Assembly: GCF_030272615.1 (NCBI RefSeq)
Contig: NC_081406.1
Span: forward strand, 242,787,218-242,847,217
Source of the DNA: Cryptomeria japonica
Lineage: Eukaryota > Streptophyta > Pinopsida > Cupressales > Cupressaceae
Length of the DNA stretch: 60,000 nucleotides
Direction: 5' to 3'
Below, piece by piece: positions 36,057 through 48,182 of this stretch. Both the position numbers and the translations under genes were made by a program. A model generated the notes under the pieces. That model saw only the letters and a program-made list of their open reading frames with translations, made no database searches and was not told where the DNA came from. The first letter of the stretch is position 1. The number at the start of each line of letters is the position of its first letter.

Positions 36057-36495
36057 GGGGAAGAGAACTAGTAGTTGAGCATGTACCAATTGTTGTGAGG
36101 GTTGTTGATACCTTTTGTTCCAAAAATTGAACAAATAAAACCTATTATTTGAAACATAAAATATCAATTTTTGTTAGGAAATGTACCAATAGTTGTTAGA
36201 AAATGTACTAATATTGTAAAAATTAATCAATCAAGTGATGCCATATCAGCTGCATAACTATTGGGGCCTCTTTTGCACGCCTATTGGTCTCACTTTTTGG
36301 GGGGGTTGTTTTGGACACCTTGGCAAAAAGTATGTTGATGTGGCACCATAGTTGATGACGTGGTGTTGAAAGCTTAGTTATAAGAAGGGGACTTGCCAAG
36401 TAAGCTACTATAAAAAAATGGGAGTGATTTGAAATTTCCATGTAGGATTTTGAGAAGCACGAAGTTAGGGTGCTCAACTACTGGTGCCCTTCCCC
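36057..36495. mobile_element. 439-bp MITE with TA target duplication
   Basis: Ends are inverted: GGGGAAGAGAACTAGTAGTT on the left and the complement GGGGAAGGGCACCAGTAGTT on the right (about 22 of 26 match through TTGAGCA). TA flanks both sides (36055-36056 and 36496-36497). CACTA copy 2 at about 48288-48302 reads CTATTTAATATTG with no insert, an exact empty site. There is no coding capacity. The TA duplication suggests a Tc1/mariner-type (Stowaway-like) source, though the terminal bases differ from classical Stowaway. Confidence 0.88.
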
Positions 36496-36497
36496 TA

Positions 36498-37060
36498 ATA
36501 TTGATTTCTTGATAGAATTTTTTTTGACTTATATGGTTACATAATTAATTTATTATGTTTTGAATTCTAATGCCATTACATAATTAATTCATGATGCACC
36601 TTTCAATGTTTTTAATTCATGTTCCATGACCTCTAGCATGTCCATATAGTAGAACTATGCCACCTTGAGGAGATGGAGATAGGGAGAGTAACTATTTATG
36701 TGTCAATTTTTAAACTTTGTGTTTATTTATGGAATTTGGATTGTTTATTAGCTATGTAATGGATGTTGATTTAAAATACATATGTGATGGATTACATGTT
36801 TATGCTGATACATGTGACATTTTTAAAATTTTGTGTTTATTTATAGAATGTGGATTGTTTATTACCTATGTGATGGATGGTGATTTATGATACATATGTG
36901 ATGTATTACATGTTTATGATGACACATATGTGATGCTAATTATGATGCTCAATTACATGTATGATGATACATCATGTGATGCTTATGATACATATGTATT
37001 TATTGTTTATCAACTTACAAATGTAATGCTTATGATGCTCAATTGATGGTGTTGATTTCA
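36498..37060. other. Spacer between the two CACTA genes, copy 1
   Basis: AT-rich, with repeated ATGTGATGGATGNTGATTTA and GATGATACATATGTGATG phrases. It is partly collinear with copy 2 (48300-48540), which is shorter. No coding domain seen. Confidence 0.5.
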
Positions 37061-37859
37061 TGTATAGTCCATGTGTGATGCTGTCACCCTTGGTGGGAAC
37101 AGGTCATTGACTACAAACGTTGTCAACCCTTTAGTTGAGGATCCTGCATAGTCTACATAAAGTAAAGGTAAGGAATTAAAAAAATTACAATGATTATGAT
37201 GACATCTTTTTTTTATTTAATACTCTTTTTGTCTACAAAGTTCATGTTGTTCATGTTGTGTACTATGTAATTTTTAGCTAACATAAGATAATTGAATTAC
37301 ATGTGCAGGAACCTGAACCCCTTTGACGAGGATCCTGCACAATCTCATGGATCAACAAGTATAAGTCGATACACCCTATAGAAACAATTTTTTGTTTTAA
37401 ATTACTTGGAAAACAAACTTAGTTTTTCAAACCTCGACATTAGCAGCAAATCTAATACAATTATCAACACTTTAGGCCCTTGTTGGACTTATTCAAATTT
37501 TAATCTCAACATCAACTTTAGGGTTGTCTTCTTCATCAACATTACCCTCATTTGCAAAATATCTCTCTCATTACCAACTAAATCTCTCATTTGATGGAGT
37601 GCAGGTACCACCAAATAGGTATTTGTCAGAAGTGTCTTCCTTAAGTGAGGGAAATGCAGGAATAGAAAACAAAAGTGAGACATGTAGTCGGTCTATAATA
37701 GAGAGATCAACTAGAGGTCAAAAGATTAGAAGAAAATTCAATAAACGCACGAAATTTTTCCTTGCTGAAGGGGGGTCATGTTATTATGATGATGAGACCA
37801 AAGGCAACATTGAGGTGCCCTTGAGGTACAAACATCTACAGAAATAATGGGTACCCAAA

Positions 37860-38195
37860 GAACTTCCTCCAATAAACACCGATTTTTGTGTTAACGATAG
37901 GATATATCGCATAGCACCTTCGTCGTTACATGGTTTGGGCCTATTTTCCATGGACGACATAAAGTTCTGTACAATAGGGAATATTGCAGGTTTTATAAAT
38001 AGTACGCGACCTGGGTCAACTAATAAACAACCCAATTGCATATTTGAGGCGCGTGAGGGAAATCAGGTATTCGTATGTGCGATAAAATCAATAAGTGCAA
38101 GGGAAGAGCTGCTAATCGATTATAATTTGAATTGTATAGATACAAACAAAGTTACTATCATGGGGGTCATACATACTGTATACCATTTAAATTAA
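37860..38195 (+). other. SET-like domain, internally deleted (copy 1)
   Basis: Encodes IYRIAPSSLHGLGLFSMDDI, then jumps to NIAGFINSTRPGSTNKQPNC, VFVCAIKSISAREELLIDYN. Compared with copy 2, about 60 codons between SMDDIK and GFINS are absent, and GEELL has become REELL. The N-terminal GxG and C-terminal Tyr-containing motifs remain; the substrate-channel half does not. Confidence 0.7.
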
Positions 38196-39727
38196 CCAAC
38201 CTCCAATTAATGACTCCAATATACCATTTTATTCTGAAGTGTTTTTGCTAAGTCTATTGGTTTAATTTCGCTAACATTTTTTATATTTTTTCTTTGTCAT
38301 AGGGCGACATGGATCCATCACATAGCGCAGACAGGGATGTAGGTCCCGACACTTCTACCAAGCAGGTAAACCTCATTGTAATTGTACAAATTAGATAGAA
38401 GCAAATTGTTACATTATTCTGTTCTTTTTTGAGTGTTTTAGACTAATTTTGTAATTGTTAATGATATTCTTGTCACAGACGGATGTTTGGGGAAAGGGAA
38501 AGGGAGTTGCAGTACCTGAGCACCTCTCTAGGGATGTGGACTCAACAGGATTAAGCGATGATGACCCTAGAAATTCCACAAACCCTATGGAATTGTTAAA
38601 AAAGTCTATTAGAAAAATTAGTAGAGAGATTGTTCCTTTGGCATTCGTGGAGCCTCAGACTGATGAGATACGAGAGAGGGTGCAAAAATTGGTTCGGATA
38701 GTAGACAACTTGCAAGTAAGTAGTAATAAAAGCTTTAATTATAACAAAATTTCAATAATGGTTTATATTTTATACTCTTTTATGTCATTAACTAAAATAT
38801 GTACGTGTTGTTTTTACAATAATTTATGCATCCTCATGAAATTGGTGGCCAAGATCAGGGTGTTGCAGGTAGTTCAGGTGATGAATATTTTATTGGCTTA
38901 TCACTTGCTTGGCTTATCACTTTGAGTACCCAAAATACATCATACTTGATACTGTCAATGTTCATAATAAAGGTTCATCTTTGTTTACAATTCTTGCACT
39001 TTTCATATATTTAATGTATTATTCTTCAGGTGCTACAAATGTTCCTGTGCAAATGTAGTCGATGCCTAATCAGAGGTTAGCCCCACCTGTATCGCCGACT
39101 GCAATATCGACAACACGTAGCATGCAAACATCCTCTACTGCATGTCATAGTGGCCCGCCCACTGTTGGTAGATCCCTCTTTTTCTCTATCTTCTGTTATG
39201 TGTTTATATCCCTTCAAGCGTTCTTTCTTGGGGGCATTTCATAGTGGATTCATTTTCTATAGCAGGAGATGCACATGAGGATGCACTAGAGGCGACTACT
39301 GCTGATAGCATACCATCATTTTCTGGATCTTCTCGTATTGCTAGTACGGGAACGTTGTAGTCCATATTGGTGGTGAGCAACGAAGAAATGATTCCCTTAA
39401 AGATACAGAAGGTTCTATGTACTTTAAAATTATTATTATATATATTCTAATTGTAATTTACTTTCTGATCACTCGTTTTGGGCTAATGATCCCATGATTT
39501 TTTTGCAGGAAATGATATTTTTTATAAAAATCTTAGTGACATTGCATTGCAGATATTTGGGCCCACCATACGTAAAAGGTGGAACATAATATGTGAACTA
39601 ACCTTAATCCACTATTTTGATTTCATATCATTGCTAGAATAGTTTTCCTTTGATCCATTTCATGAACTATAATAAATGTAGCTTCAATTCATTTCTAAAT
39701 CTAACAGGTTTGTTTTTGGTTTAAAAG

Positions 39728-40190
39728 GTGGAATGACCAAGAAAAAAGGTTAAAAGATGAATTGACAAACCATATAGTTGAGTGGTTTGGAAATGACACC
39801 TTTGACAAAACCAAGCTCCTTGAAAAAGCTGGCACATATCTTAAGTATGTGAGGTACCAATACATGACCCATTTAGAGAAGAACGTAAAGTACGAGCGTC
39901 CCCCCATGATTCTAGAGAGGGAGTGGAAGGACTTGATTTTGGATGCCAAGGAGAGAATTGAAAGGAAAAAAAGGAAATACACCACCAGACGCCAAAAGAA
40001 GGTACGAGATACTATTAAGATCGTAATTATTTACTAATTAATTACTATTTATATTTATATAATCTAACATATTTCAAACTATTCATAGACTGAGTGACAC
40101 GTCAAAGGCAACCAAGGCAAGACAAGAAAAGCATGGGCAACACAATCTCGGCTCTGGTGGTTATATGAAACTTGTGGCACGAATTGTAAG
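39728..40190 (+). other. Transposase_24 (Ptta/En/Spm) domain, copy 1
   Basis: Open for 91 codons (39762-40037) plus the next exon. It shows the Trp/charged helical pattern and the later SGGYMKLVARI and HSRYQAKMQGFEFNRAPTED blocks of this family. Members bind subterminal repeats and regulate transposition. Confidence 0.75.
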
Positions 40191-41217
40191 TATCTATAAA
40201 TGAAATATCACATCAAAATATTTATAAATTGCAAACAATTTTTTTTTTTATCAAACAATGCAAGCAGCATTCACGATACCAAGCAAAAATGCAGGGCTTT
40301 GAATTCAATAGAGCGCCCACAGAAGATGGCAAGAAAATTGCCTACCAGTAAGGCTATACAATCGTGGCTGATCAGCTACAAGAATTGAGTGGGCAAACAC
40401 AAGATTCTGGTGCATCCGTCACACAGGCAAATAAGCTAAATGAAAATTGTTTCAAATTGAATACTTTACCAATAATCTAATTGATGTTGAGTTCCAACAT
40501 AAAGTGACTATATTTGTTTTAAATAAGCAAGCAATAATAACAATGTGCATGACATTGGAATGCAACCTGCTAATCGTGAAACACCACCTACACATGAAGG
40601 TTCGGATGTGCATCCGAGTAGTGGAGGTATTCATTTGCTATTCAATTTATTTATGTAATTATTAATACAATTAAACATCTTAATTTGTAATTAGAGTAGT
40701 AATTAATGTAACCTTTTTTGTTAATATTTTAGAGCATGTAGTCAGTGGTGACCAAGTGGAGCATGATCCGGGTACACAACATCAAGAATGTGATGTTCCC
40801 CAATCAAGTAAAGCGGACCAATGTTATTCCTTTAAACAAATATAATTGCAATTGGAGTTCAGCATTAATGTAACCTTTAGTATTTCAACTCTAGATGATC
40901 TAGAGGGTGTTCAACATGTTGAGGTTGAGGCTAGACAAAATGATGTGGCCCCATTAGGTAAAGAGCGCAACAGTTATGTTCTCTAGATTAATGAAATACT
41001 TGTAACAATAATAAAAATGTTTTGAATTTAACCCATTTCTTTGTTATTGCAGAGGACCCCCCTTCACTTCAGTGTCCTCATCCTCAGTATAGGACTAGGC
41101 ATACATCGAGATCATGAGCAGAGGGCAGAACAACTGAAGAGGGGGGAATGATGAAGAAAATGATGTTCCACTTAGTCTTTTCATAGCTTCAAAGAAAAAA
41201 CAAAAAAAGAAATGAGT

Positions 41218-41850
41218 GTAATCTACCTTATTTGGTTATGATTGATTTTTATGTGTTAATGAATGTAATCATGTGCTAATGAATGGTTAAGAATGATATG
41301 TGTTAATTAGTATTGATGAATTTTGTGTGTTAATTAATGTTAATCAATGTTATGTGTTAATGAACGTTATGTGATATTAATGAATGAATGTTATATTTTA
41401 TTAATGGTAGAATGAATGAATGAATGTTAGATGTTAACGAGGAATTTAGAGTGATGTTGTGGTGGGGGGGGGGGGGGGGGGGGAGGGGTCGAATGAGCTT
41501 CCACCTTCACGTGGTTGGCCCTGTGAAGTAGAGAATATTAAACTATTCTCGAAAGCAAGCGAAGCTCAATAAGATAACACACTTTTCAATATTTAATTAT
41601 GTTGCACAATTAATCTTATTGAATAATGTATATTGAATCTTAATTGCAGGGTCCAACAGAGCCAACACGAACAACAACACCACAAGTTTCTGGGTATAAT
41701 GAACTCCCATATTGTCTTGTATGTACACTAATAGTATGAGTTGCTTCTAGTGTTGATATCCATGGTGGGGCAAAAGTTATGAATATGCCTCATCCTTGTT
41801 AGTTTTTTTTTTACTTGACATTTGATTTAGCATTTTGTTACTTCATGAAT
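41218..41850 (+). other. 3' tail of CACTA copy 1 with poly-G run and a conserved exon-like block
   Basis: Collinear with copy 2 (53970-54560). It includes G20 at 41464-41483. After a splice-acceptor-like TTAATTGCAG, an open block (41650-41718) encodes PTEPTRTTTPQVSGYNELPY, also open in copy 2 as MEPTRRTTPQVVGYNELPYC. Homology to copy 2 stops near 41850. Confidence 0.5.
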
Positions 41851-43300
41851 GAGATGTTTTCAGATGTCTATTCCACGAATACCTCTCTCTTGTATGCTTC
41901 ATGATTGATGTGTTTTCAGCATGTCCACTCCATGAGAACCTTTCTCATATATGCTTGTACCTTATGTGTATTTATGTATTACTTCATGGTTTACATGTAT
42001 GATTCATGCCTTGCATGTATTCATATGTATGGTTTGTGCTTTACATAGCTCCTTCATGCCTTATGAGCATTACTTCATGCCTTGCAGTCTTCTCAAAATA
42101 TTGCAAAATCATTCAACAAGAAAAAGAGTAGTAGAGGCTACATACCAAAATAAATTAGAGCCCCCTCTTTATTTCCTCACTTTCTTCCCTATTTTATTCC
42201 TCCCTTCTTTATCACTTCCCTTTTTCTTTATTTTTCCTTGATATAACTAACCTTTTCTCCTTAATGTTCTTCATGAATCCAAAGACTCCTTTACACTCCC
42301 CACTTTACATCCATGGAAACTACCTCCATAACTTCACTTAGTGTGAAGTAAATATTCTCTGCTACCATGGCCTTCATATATCCTTCATATATCCTTTCAA
42401 ATATTACCATCCATATATATATATCGACCTCATTCTAAGACTTTGAATCTTCTCTGCCCAGTTTTGCTTCACATTTCTCTTATGTGACAACAAAATGTGA
42501 GGATTTAAGAGAAGCTTCAAATCATAATAGCCCTTAGCATTGGTTCAGAAAGAGTCTCATATTATGCCTCCTAGATTGGATGGCTCTGATCCTCATCACA
42601 CTATTCAACTTTGTCCTCCTCACTGGATTGTTTGCACTTGTGATGACAAAATTGTGAAGATTATATTTCAACAATTTTTCATTTTTTTTTCTCACTTCTG
42701 ATTCAACGAGAATCGGTTAAGATATCCTTTCGGTGAAATATTTTTGTCCACCTTTAGTCAACGAAAAGAAATGTATTGTCATGTATAAAAGAGAGGATGG
42801 ATGGTGGGTACGTAGTCCCACAAAGAGACATTTAATACAATATATATTAAGATGTACGGTCTAAAAAAGTGCACAATATATATTAAACTACCATATGAAA
42901 TTGAAGAGTAGCAATTCAATCTTTCGTATCCCTAGCCTATTGTGCCTTGTTACACAATATGAATAGAACCTTAGCATCATTGATCATACTCACCACTTTT
43001 TATTTTAAAATTTAAAATCAACATCCGCCTCATTTCTAATGTTGGTAAGGTTCACTATTTTTAAAAGAGTATTAGATAAAAGATTTGATGGAACAAAATT
43101 GACAGAGGAAAATAATAACAACATTATATTTTAGAAGTTAAATGTTTTTTAATATTTATTTTCTATATGATAATTAATATTTTGGGAGTAGTTAAGGATA
43201 AGGAGATCATTCTTCTATTTAATAGTCTATCACCATCCTTATGTTATATTGAGCTTTTTTTCTAGGAAAGCTTTTGATCTTTTGCAATTAGTGTGGGTTT
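41851..43300. other. Unassigned AT-rich DNA between the CACTA copies
   Basis: No homologue in copy 2 and no domain. It contains near-repeats such as TTCATGCCTTGCATGTATT and CTCATATATGCTTGTACC. Nothing else is supportable. Confidence 0.35.
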
Positions 43301-46060
43301 TTTAAGGTGCCTCTCATATAACCCTATGTTGGCTAGGCCCCACCATAATTAGAAGATCAAGGTTACAAACTTCTCTCATACCTCTTGTGTCCTCCCATGT
43401 ACCTCCTTTTCCATAAGAGACTTTGCCATAGCAACCCTAAAGTCTATACCATCCTTCAGCAATCCTTCAACAATCCCTCATTTAAGTCTATCAAATTCTC
43501 CTCTAACTCCTATTTAGACTCAATTATGTTTTTGAAATGATCGTTATTCTGGTTGTTGCAACTTTAGCTTGATTGATTTCAATTTTGAGACAAATCATAA
43601 TAGCTTAGATCCTATGAAATGATCCCCACCCAACCATTCAACTATCATATTGAAGAAATTTGTATCCTTCATCCACATGTTTTCAAATTTGAATGGACTC
43701 TTACATATATTTTTGTCACCCACAAGTTTCAACTGGATGGGTCAGTGATTTGAGCTAGAACAAGGAAGAATTGACGCTTCCATGCAAAAAGGGAAGGATG
43801 CCAAATCCTTGCAAAAGAGATACCCATTGATCATCTCTATAATGTTACTAAAGCCCATCCTCCTATTGTTCTAGGTAAAAGCATAATTCCTTAAACCAGT
43901 CTTGAGAAGATTGTTCCTAGTTACCCAATAAGTGAAGTCTCTTTGGGACTGATTAAACCTCAAAATAGCCACCCTCTTGTCCTAAATATGTAGGATATCA
44001 TTAAAATATAAACCAAAGATGTAATGAGAAAAGGGTATTTTGGTAGAGACAAATCCATACAATTACAAACTATAGAAAAGAATAATAACTCCTAACGCTA
44101 CACCCTTTCCTATCCTCTCCATAGCTATTGGAGAAGAGCTCCAAAAGATAGCTAGGCTACTAGATGCCCCTTCAAATTGGATCGCCCCCAGCTTCACATT
44201 CTTTGCTTTCTTGGAAAATGTCTTCATTTCTAATGTGGATAATTTGGTTTCTTGTAGTAGTATTTTTTTTTTATCGGTAACTGGCCGAAGCCTGAATAGC
44301 TTTTGGCTGGAGCTATGAACCAGTGGGGACACAGTAGGGGCCCCCATCCCCATTACATATCTTTGAATTATTATTATTATTATGTTTGATTAGATTGACC
44401 CCAAGACCTTCCCCATCCTATGGAAGGCCAAGAGTCACAACTTAGAATTCCACTTCAGATGTCCCTATTGGGAATTGAACTTAGGTCTCCATAGTGAGAA
44501 CCCAGTGTTTTAACCAGTGAAGCTCAACCCCTTGGACGTTTCTTATAGTAGTATTATATATTCCTTTTCAAACTCAATCCTATGCTTGACCAAGTGTTGT
44601 TTGTTATGGGCATTAAAGCCCCTAAAATTCCTTGATAGGAGCTTCATGCCCACTAGGGAAGTGGGCCACCCTTCTATGATCTCATTAATAGTACTTTTTA
44701 AAACTTTCTCTATACTTCACCATCCTTGGTTCTCAATTTATATAACAATTTCCTATCTTTTCATTTTCTCTTTCCTCAATCTAGGATAGATTTATTGGAA
44801 GGTGTCTATTTAATAGCCATCTTTATCTAGGAACCATCCTCACTATCCTCAATATCTTGCTCTAACAAATTGTCAAATAAAATATTGTGCTCCTCTCCTT
44901 ATAATCCATCTTCCTCTATAATGTCCTCCCCTAACCCTAGATCATTTAATTGATAATTTTGTAATAATTCCAAGCACCCACATGCTATCCTCATCAACTA
45001 ATCATTGATATCCTAATAAGGGGACCAAAAATTCTCTAGTCTCTCCCTATCTTCTATTGTTTTCCTGCTAATAGGAGTGGTTGTTAGAGTTCTTAGGATT
45101 TAACTAGTGTGGAATTCTAAGTAGGGATTCAATATCCTTCCACCTTAGAGGGTTTTCTTGGAGATGTTGACACTTGTTCAGATAGCACAAAAAATTTATG
45201 CTTTTTAGTAATCTCCATGTTTTCTTCCTCTATCACAATGCTCTTTCCTTTCCCCTTATTCTTCTTTGGCATATCCAACCTCTATCTCCTTGAGGATGTT
45301 CAAGATTTAATTATGGTTCTTCTAATCTATGGGCACTAAAAACCCTTTTCTCCCTACCTATGACTCTTTTGGTTCTCCTAATGAGCATCTAGCTTCAGAG
45401 CTATTCTTTGGGAGGAACCATTCTTCAAACCAACCCCTTTCTACAACAACCTTCTAAAACCATATCTCATTCTTAAATATAATCTCTAATTCCTCCATGA
45501 TCCCAACATTCAAATCAAACTCACTGGATAATTTAGTCATTGAACATGGCCTACCATTAAGAAAATATTTATCTATCCCCACAAAGCAGCCAAGGGAATC
45601 TCCTATTTTAATAAGGACTTCTATGTTCCAATATTTCAAAAGAAGTTCGGCAAGACTGATCCACATAAAGGGTTCCTAATTTTATATTTCATTGGAGAAA
45701 TTAGGGACCCAATCTATGCAATTTAAGCTTAAATCCTAAAAGAAGAGTAGACTCCCATATTACAAAAAAATCTTTAGAGAAGAACCAATGCATTCAACTA
45801 GAATTAATTCATTTAGGAGGGTTCTAATACTTACACTCCCTTGAAGCTGTTAATCCACCACTCCGTGAGTGTCTTATTGGGGCAACCTCCACCACACTTC
45901 ATGAAGAGTGTATGATCCTTCAACTGTTCTATAGCTGTCACAAGGGTCATTATGGATACGACAAAGGCTTTGTTATTAATCAACTTTGAGGGCTTGTATT
46001 TTCTTTTGTCTACTAGAATGGTAGTGTATTTATGCCTAAACCCCCTAAAATTCAAACAAT
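43300..46060 (-). mobile_element. LINE C fragment (ORF1 DUF4283 and endonuclease), decayed
   Basis: Minus strand. At 45831-46055 and 45454-45666 are pieces of the LINE ORF1 DUF4283/zinc-finger region: MWISLAELLLKYWNIEVLIK and IGDSLGCFVGIDKYFLNGRP. At about 43550-43850 lies the C-terminal end of the endonuclease: SNHWPIQLKLVGDKN, FKFENMWMKDTNFF and KLKSIKLKL, the SDHxPI...FRFENMW pattern of plant LINEs. No RT is visible to the left, so the fragment is truncated or deleted. It is interrupted by a SINE. Confidence 0.75.
44265..44538 (-). mobile_element. tRNA-derived SINE with 17-bp target duplication
   Basis: Flanked by TTTCTTGTAGTAGTATT (44248-44264) and TTTCTTATAGTAGTATT (44539-44555), which match at 16 of 17 bases. 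On the minus strand it starts near 44538, has an A-box-like GCTTCACTGGTT (44513-44524), a B box AGTTCAATTCCC (44470-44481), a body including CAGCCAAAAGCTATTCAGG, and ends in an A-rich tail (the T run at 44265-44272). This is the standard plant SINE layout, transcribed by RNA polymerase III and mobilised by LINE machinery. Confidence 0.88.
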
Positions 46061-46269
46061 TTCATCACTACATCAAGCAAATTCGACACATTGTCACAAA
46101 CATAACATTTTTTTCTTCAAGAAAACATCCTGTGAATGAATTGGTTGACTACCTGACCTTTTTTCTTCAACCGGATCTTGGTGGCACCCCAATCCAGAAC
46201 TGTTTCCCTCCCCCAATTTTTTTGTGATGGTAGAGGTTGACGGGATGAAGAGGCAGGAATAATCTTTAT

Positions 46270-46509
46270 CAAATGACTTGGTCTTTTTTTTTTTAAGTAA
46301 TGCCCATGATCGTCAGAGTTTCGACGAATGTGGGCACTTTCTAAAAAAACACAAATTTCATTGCCAATTCCTACTTCGTCGAAACCAAATGTTGAATTAT
46401 TGTCGGAATTTCGACGAATGCGGGCATTTTTTCAAAAAATCAAATTTGGTCACAATATACCTTCTCCGTCGGAAACCTCCATCGGAATTTTAGGCCAAAT
46501 GTATTAGTA
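46270..46509 (+). repeat. Internal CACTA 3' terminus with subterminal repeats
   Basis: Ends GGCCAAATGTATTAGTA. Inverted, this reads TACTAATACATTTGGCC and matches the element's left end at about 27 of 31 bases. Upstream are repeats around TTTCGACGAATGNGGGCA (46319-46336 and 46408-46425). The next base, 46510, begins sequence collinear with an intron of transposase copy 1 (34335). The final G of TAGTG has mutated to A. Confidence 0.85.
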
Positions 46510-48121
46510 TTATAATTGTTGCAGTACGTTCTACCTCTATCTCTCCTAGACAACTTCAACAATAATGTCAAGCAAGTCATATATGATCTTGGAAAATACA
46601 TGATGTAAGTAGTGATATTTGATCAGTTCGTTTTATAGATATTATATTTGCGATTTGTTTCACTTGTTATGTAATATATTTTTTTGCGTCTTCAATATCT
46701 TGTAGGTGGTTGTCATGTAAAGAAATCCATAAAGAAGATATAAAATATTGGAAGAGAAAAATTCCTCATCTAATGTGTGAAATGCAAAAGTTTCTAACTT
46801 CAACTTTTTTCAATGCACAAGAACACTACCTCATACACCAAGTTGAGGAGATTGAATTGTGTGGCCCTGTACACACTAGGTCAATGTGGATGGTTAAGAG
46901 GCACTTGAAATTTTTGAAGGCTTTGGTTCGACAAAGATCACATCCTGAGGATTCTATGGTGGAGGGATATATGGTATACCAGACTATGGTGTATATTTTT
47001 GAATATCTTCCTAAGTTTGCAGCAAAGATCCACGTGGATCGCATTTGGGATCCCAACCCCATTAACAAATTCGAAGGGGAGTACTTGACGGGGAAAGCTA
47101 GATTGAGGAAAGTGAGAGGTAATTATAAGATGTTATTGTAGTTAATTAACTCTTAATCTTCAAAATAAATCGGTTGTAAGACGTCCATTTATTTTTTGTA
47201 CAGTTGGTCGAGAGTGGGATGCACTACATTTGTATATTGTAAACAATCTTGATTGGATGATGGTATGGATTGAACATTGCCAACATTTTTCTCGCACATT
47301 AACAAGGGAAGGTGTGGCTTCATTGGTTAAAGAAGCTCATCGTAATGGAGATTCCATTGTTATGCAAAGGGAAATTGATTTAGCATATGGTTTAAGAGAT
47401 AAACAGGTATGTATAAATTTATTAATCACCCATATGTTTGCAACTCATGATGCAATAATTTTTACATATTTGACATATCACAAGTCAAACACCACAACGC
47501 TATGTGCTGCAATGGTCATAAATTTCGTATCAAAAATTTGGATGACATGAAGAAAACTTGTGATTCCAAGATAACTGCAGTCTTTGATGTGACAAATATT
47601 TCATCGAGAAACGACATACATTCTCAAGAGTCTCAAAATTGATACTATGGCATTTTGGATGATATACTTGAGTGCGACTTTAATTCCTTCAAATTAGTTT
47701 TGTTTTTCGTCAAATGGTACACGCTACGACTGAATAAAAAGGATCCCGATAGAACTGTTATTGAACATGATAAAGGATTTATAATGGTTAATACAAGTTC
47801 GTTTGAGCCAGTTGGGGATGAGCCCTATGTTTTTTGAAGCCAATGTGAGCAGGTATTTTACTTAGAGGTTCCACATAAATCAGGTTGGTCATTTGTTGTT
47901 AGACATGATCCAAAAGGAAGGACGATAAAGTATAATGTGATAGAAGAAGAAGATACCAAAGAAGTATAAGATGATGTAGATGATGATCACGATCGACAGT
48001 TAGTCGATGATGTTCTTGATGGAAATGTTCACGAAGAAGAAGTTGATGATGATGATACTGATGATGTTGCTAATGATGGTGATGGTGATGGTGATGGTGA
48101 TGGTGATGGTGATGGTGATGG

Positions 48122-48182
<61 letters not shown>

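Larger units (their letters stand above)
37064..41217 (+). pseudogene. CACTA accessory gene, copy 1: SET-like module plus Transposase_24
   Basis: Multi-exon gene. Small exons near 37065-37160 and 37310-37365 repeat NPLVEDPAQS/NPFDEDPAQS-like peptides. The exon from 37608 has a basic segment (GQKIRRKFNKRTK), then RIYRIAPSSLHGLGLFSMDD, GFINSTRPGSTNKQPNC and EELLIDYNLN, the landmarks of a SET domain. The middle of the SET (about 60 residues present in copy 2) is missing, and there is a stop at YKHLQK*WVPK. Further exons (38302-38365, 38480-38715) lead to Transposase_24 (Ptta/En/Spm) at about 39728-40010 (WNDQEKRLKDELTNHIVEWF, MILEREWKDLILDAKERIER) and 40087-40190 (TSKATKARQEKHGQHNLGSG). It ends with a basic tail, FIASKKKQKKK. 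Transposase_24 proteins are TNPA/TNPD-like partners of TNP2. Confidence 0.75.

Noticed and set aside
36054-36498. PIF/Harbinger-type 3-bp TSD (TTA) for the MITE
   Set aside because: The right flank is TAA, not TTA, and the empty site in copy 2 supports only a TA duplication.
44464-44538. A functional tRNA gene (A and B boxes present)
   Set aside because: It is the degenerate head of a SINE with an A-tail and TSD; the cloverleaf is not maintained.
21742-46509. A single 24.8-kb CACTA ending at 46509 instead of 56970
   Set aside because: The internal end matches the left TIR better, but it is followed by TTA, not the CCA duplication, and abuts transposase intron sequence. The 56970 end has the CCA TSD and restores the LINE frame.
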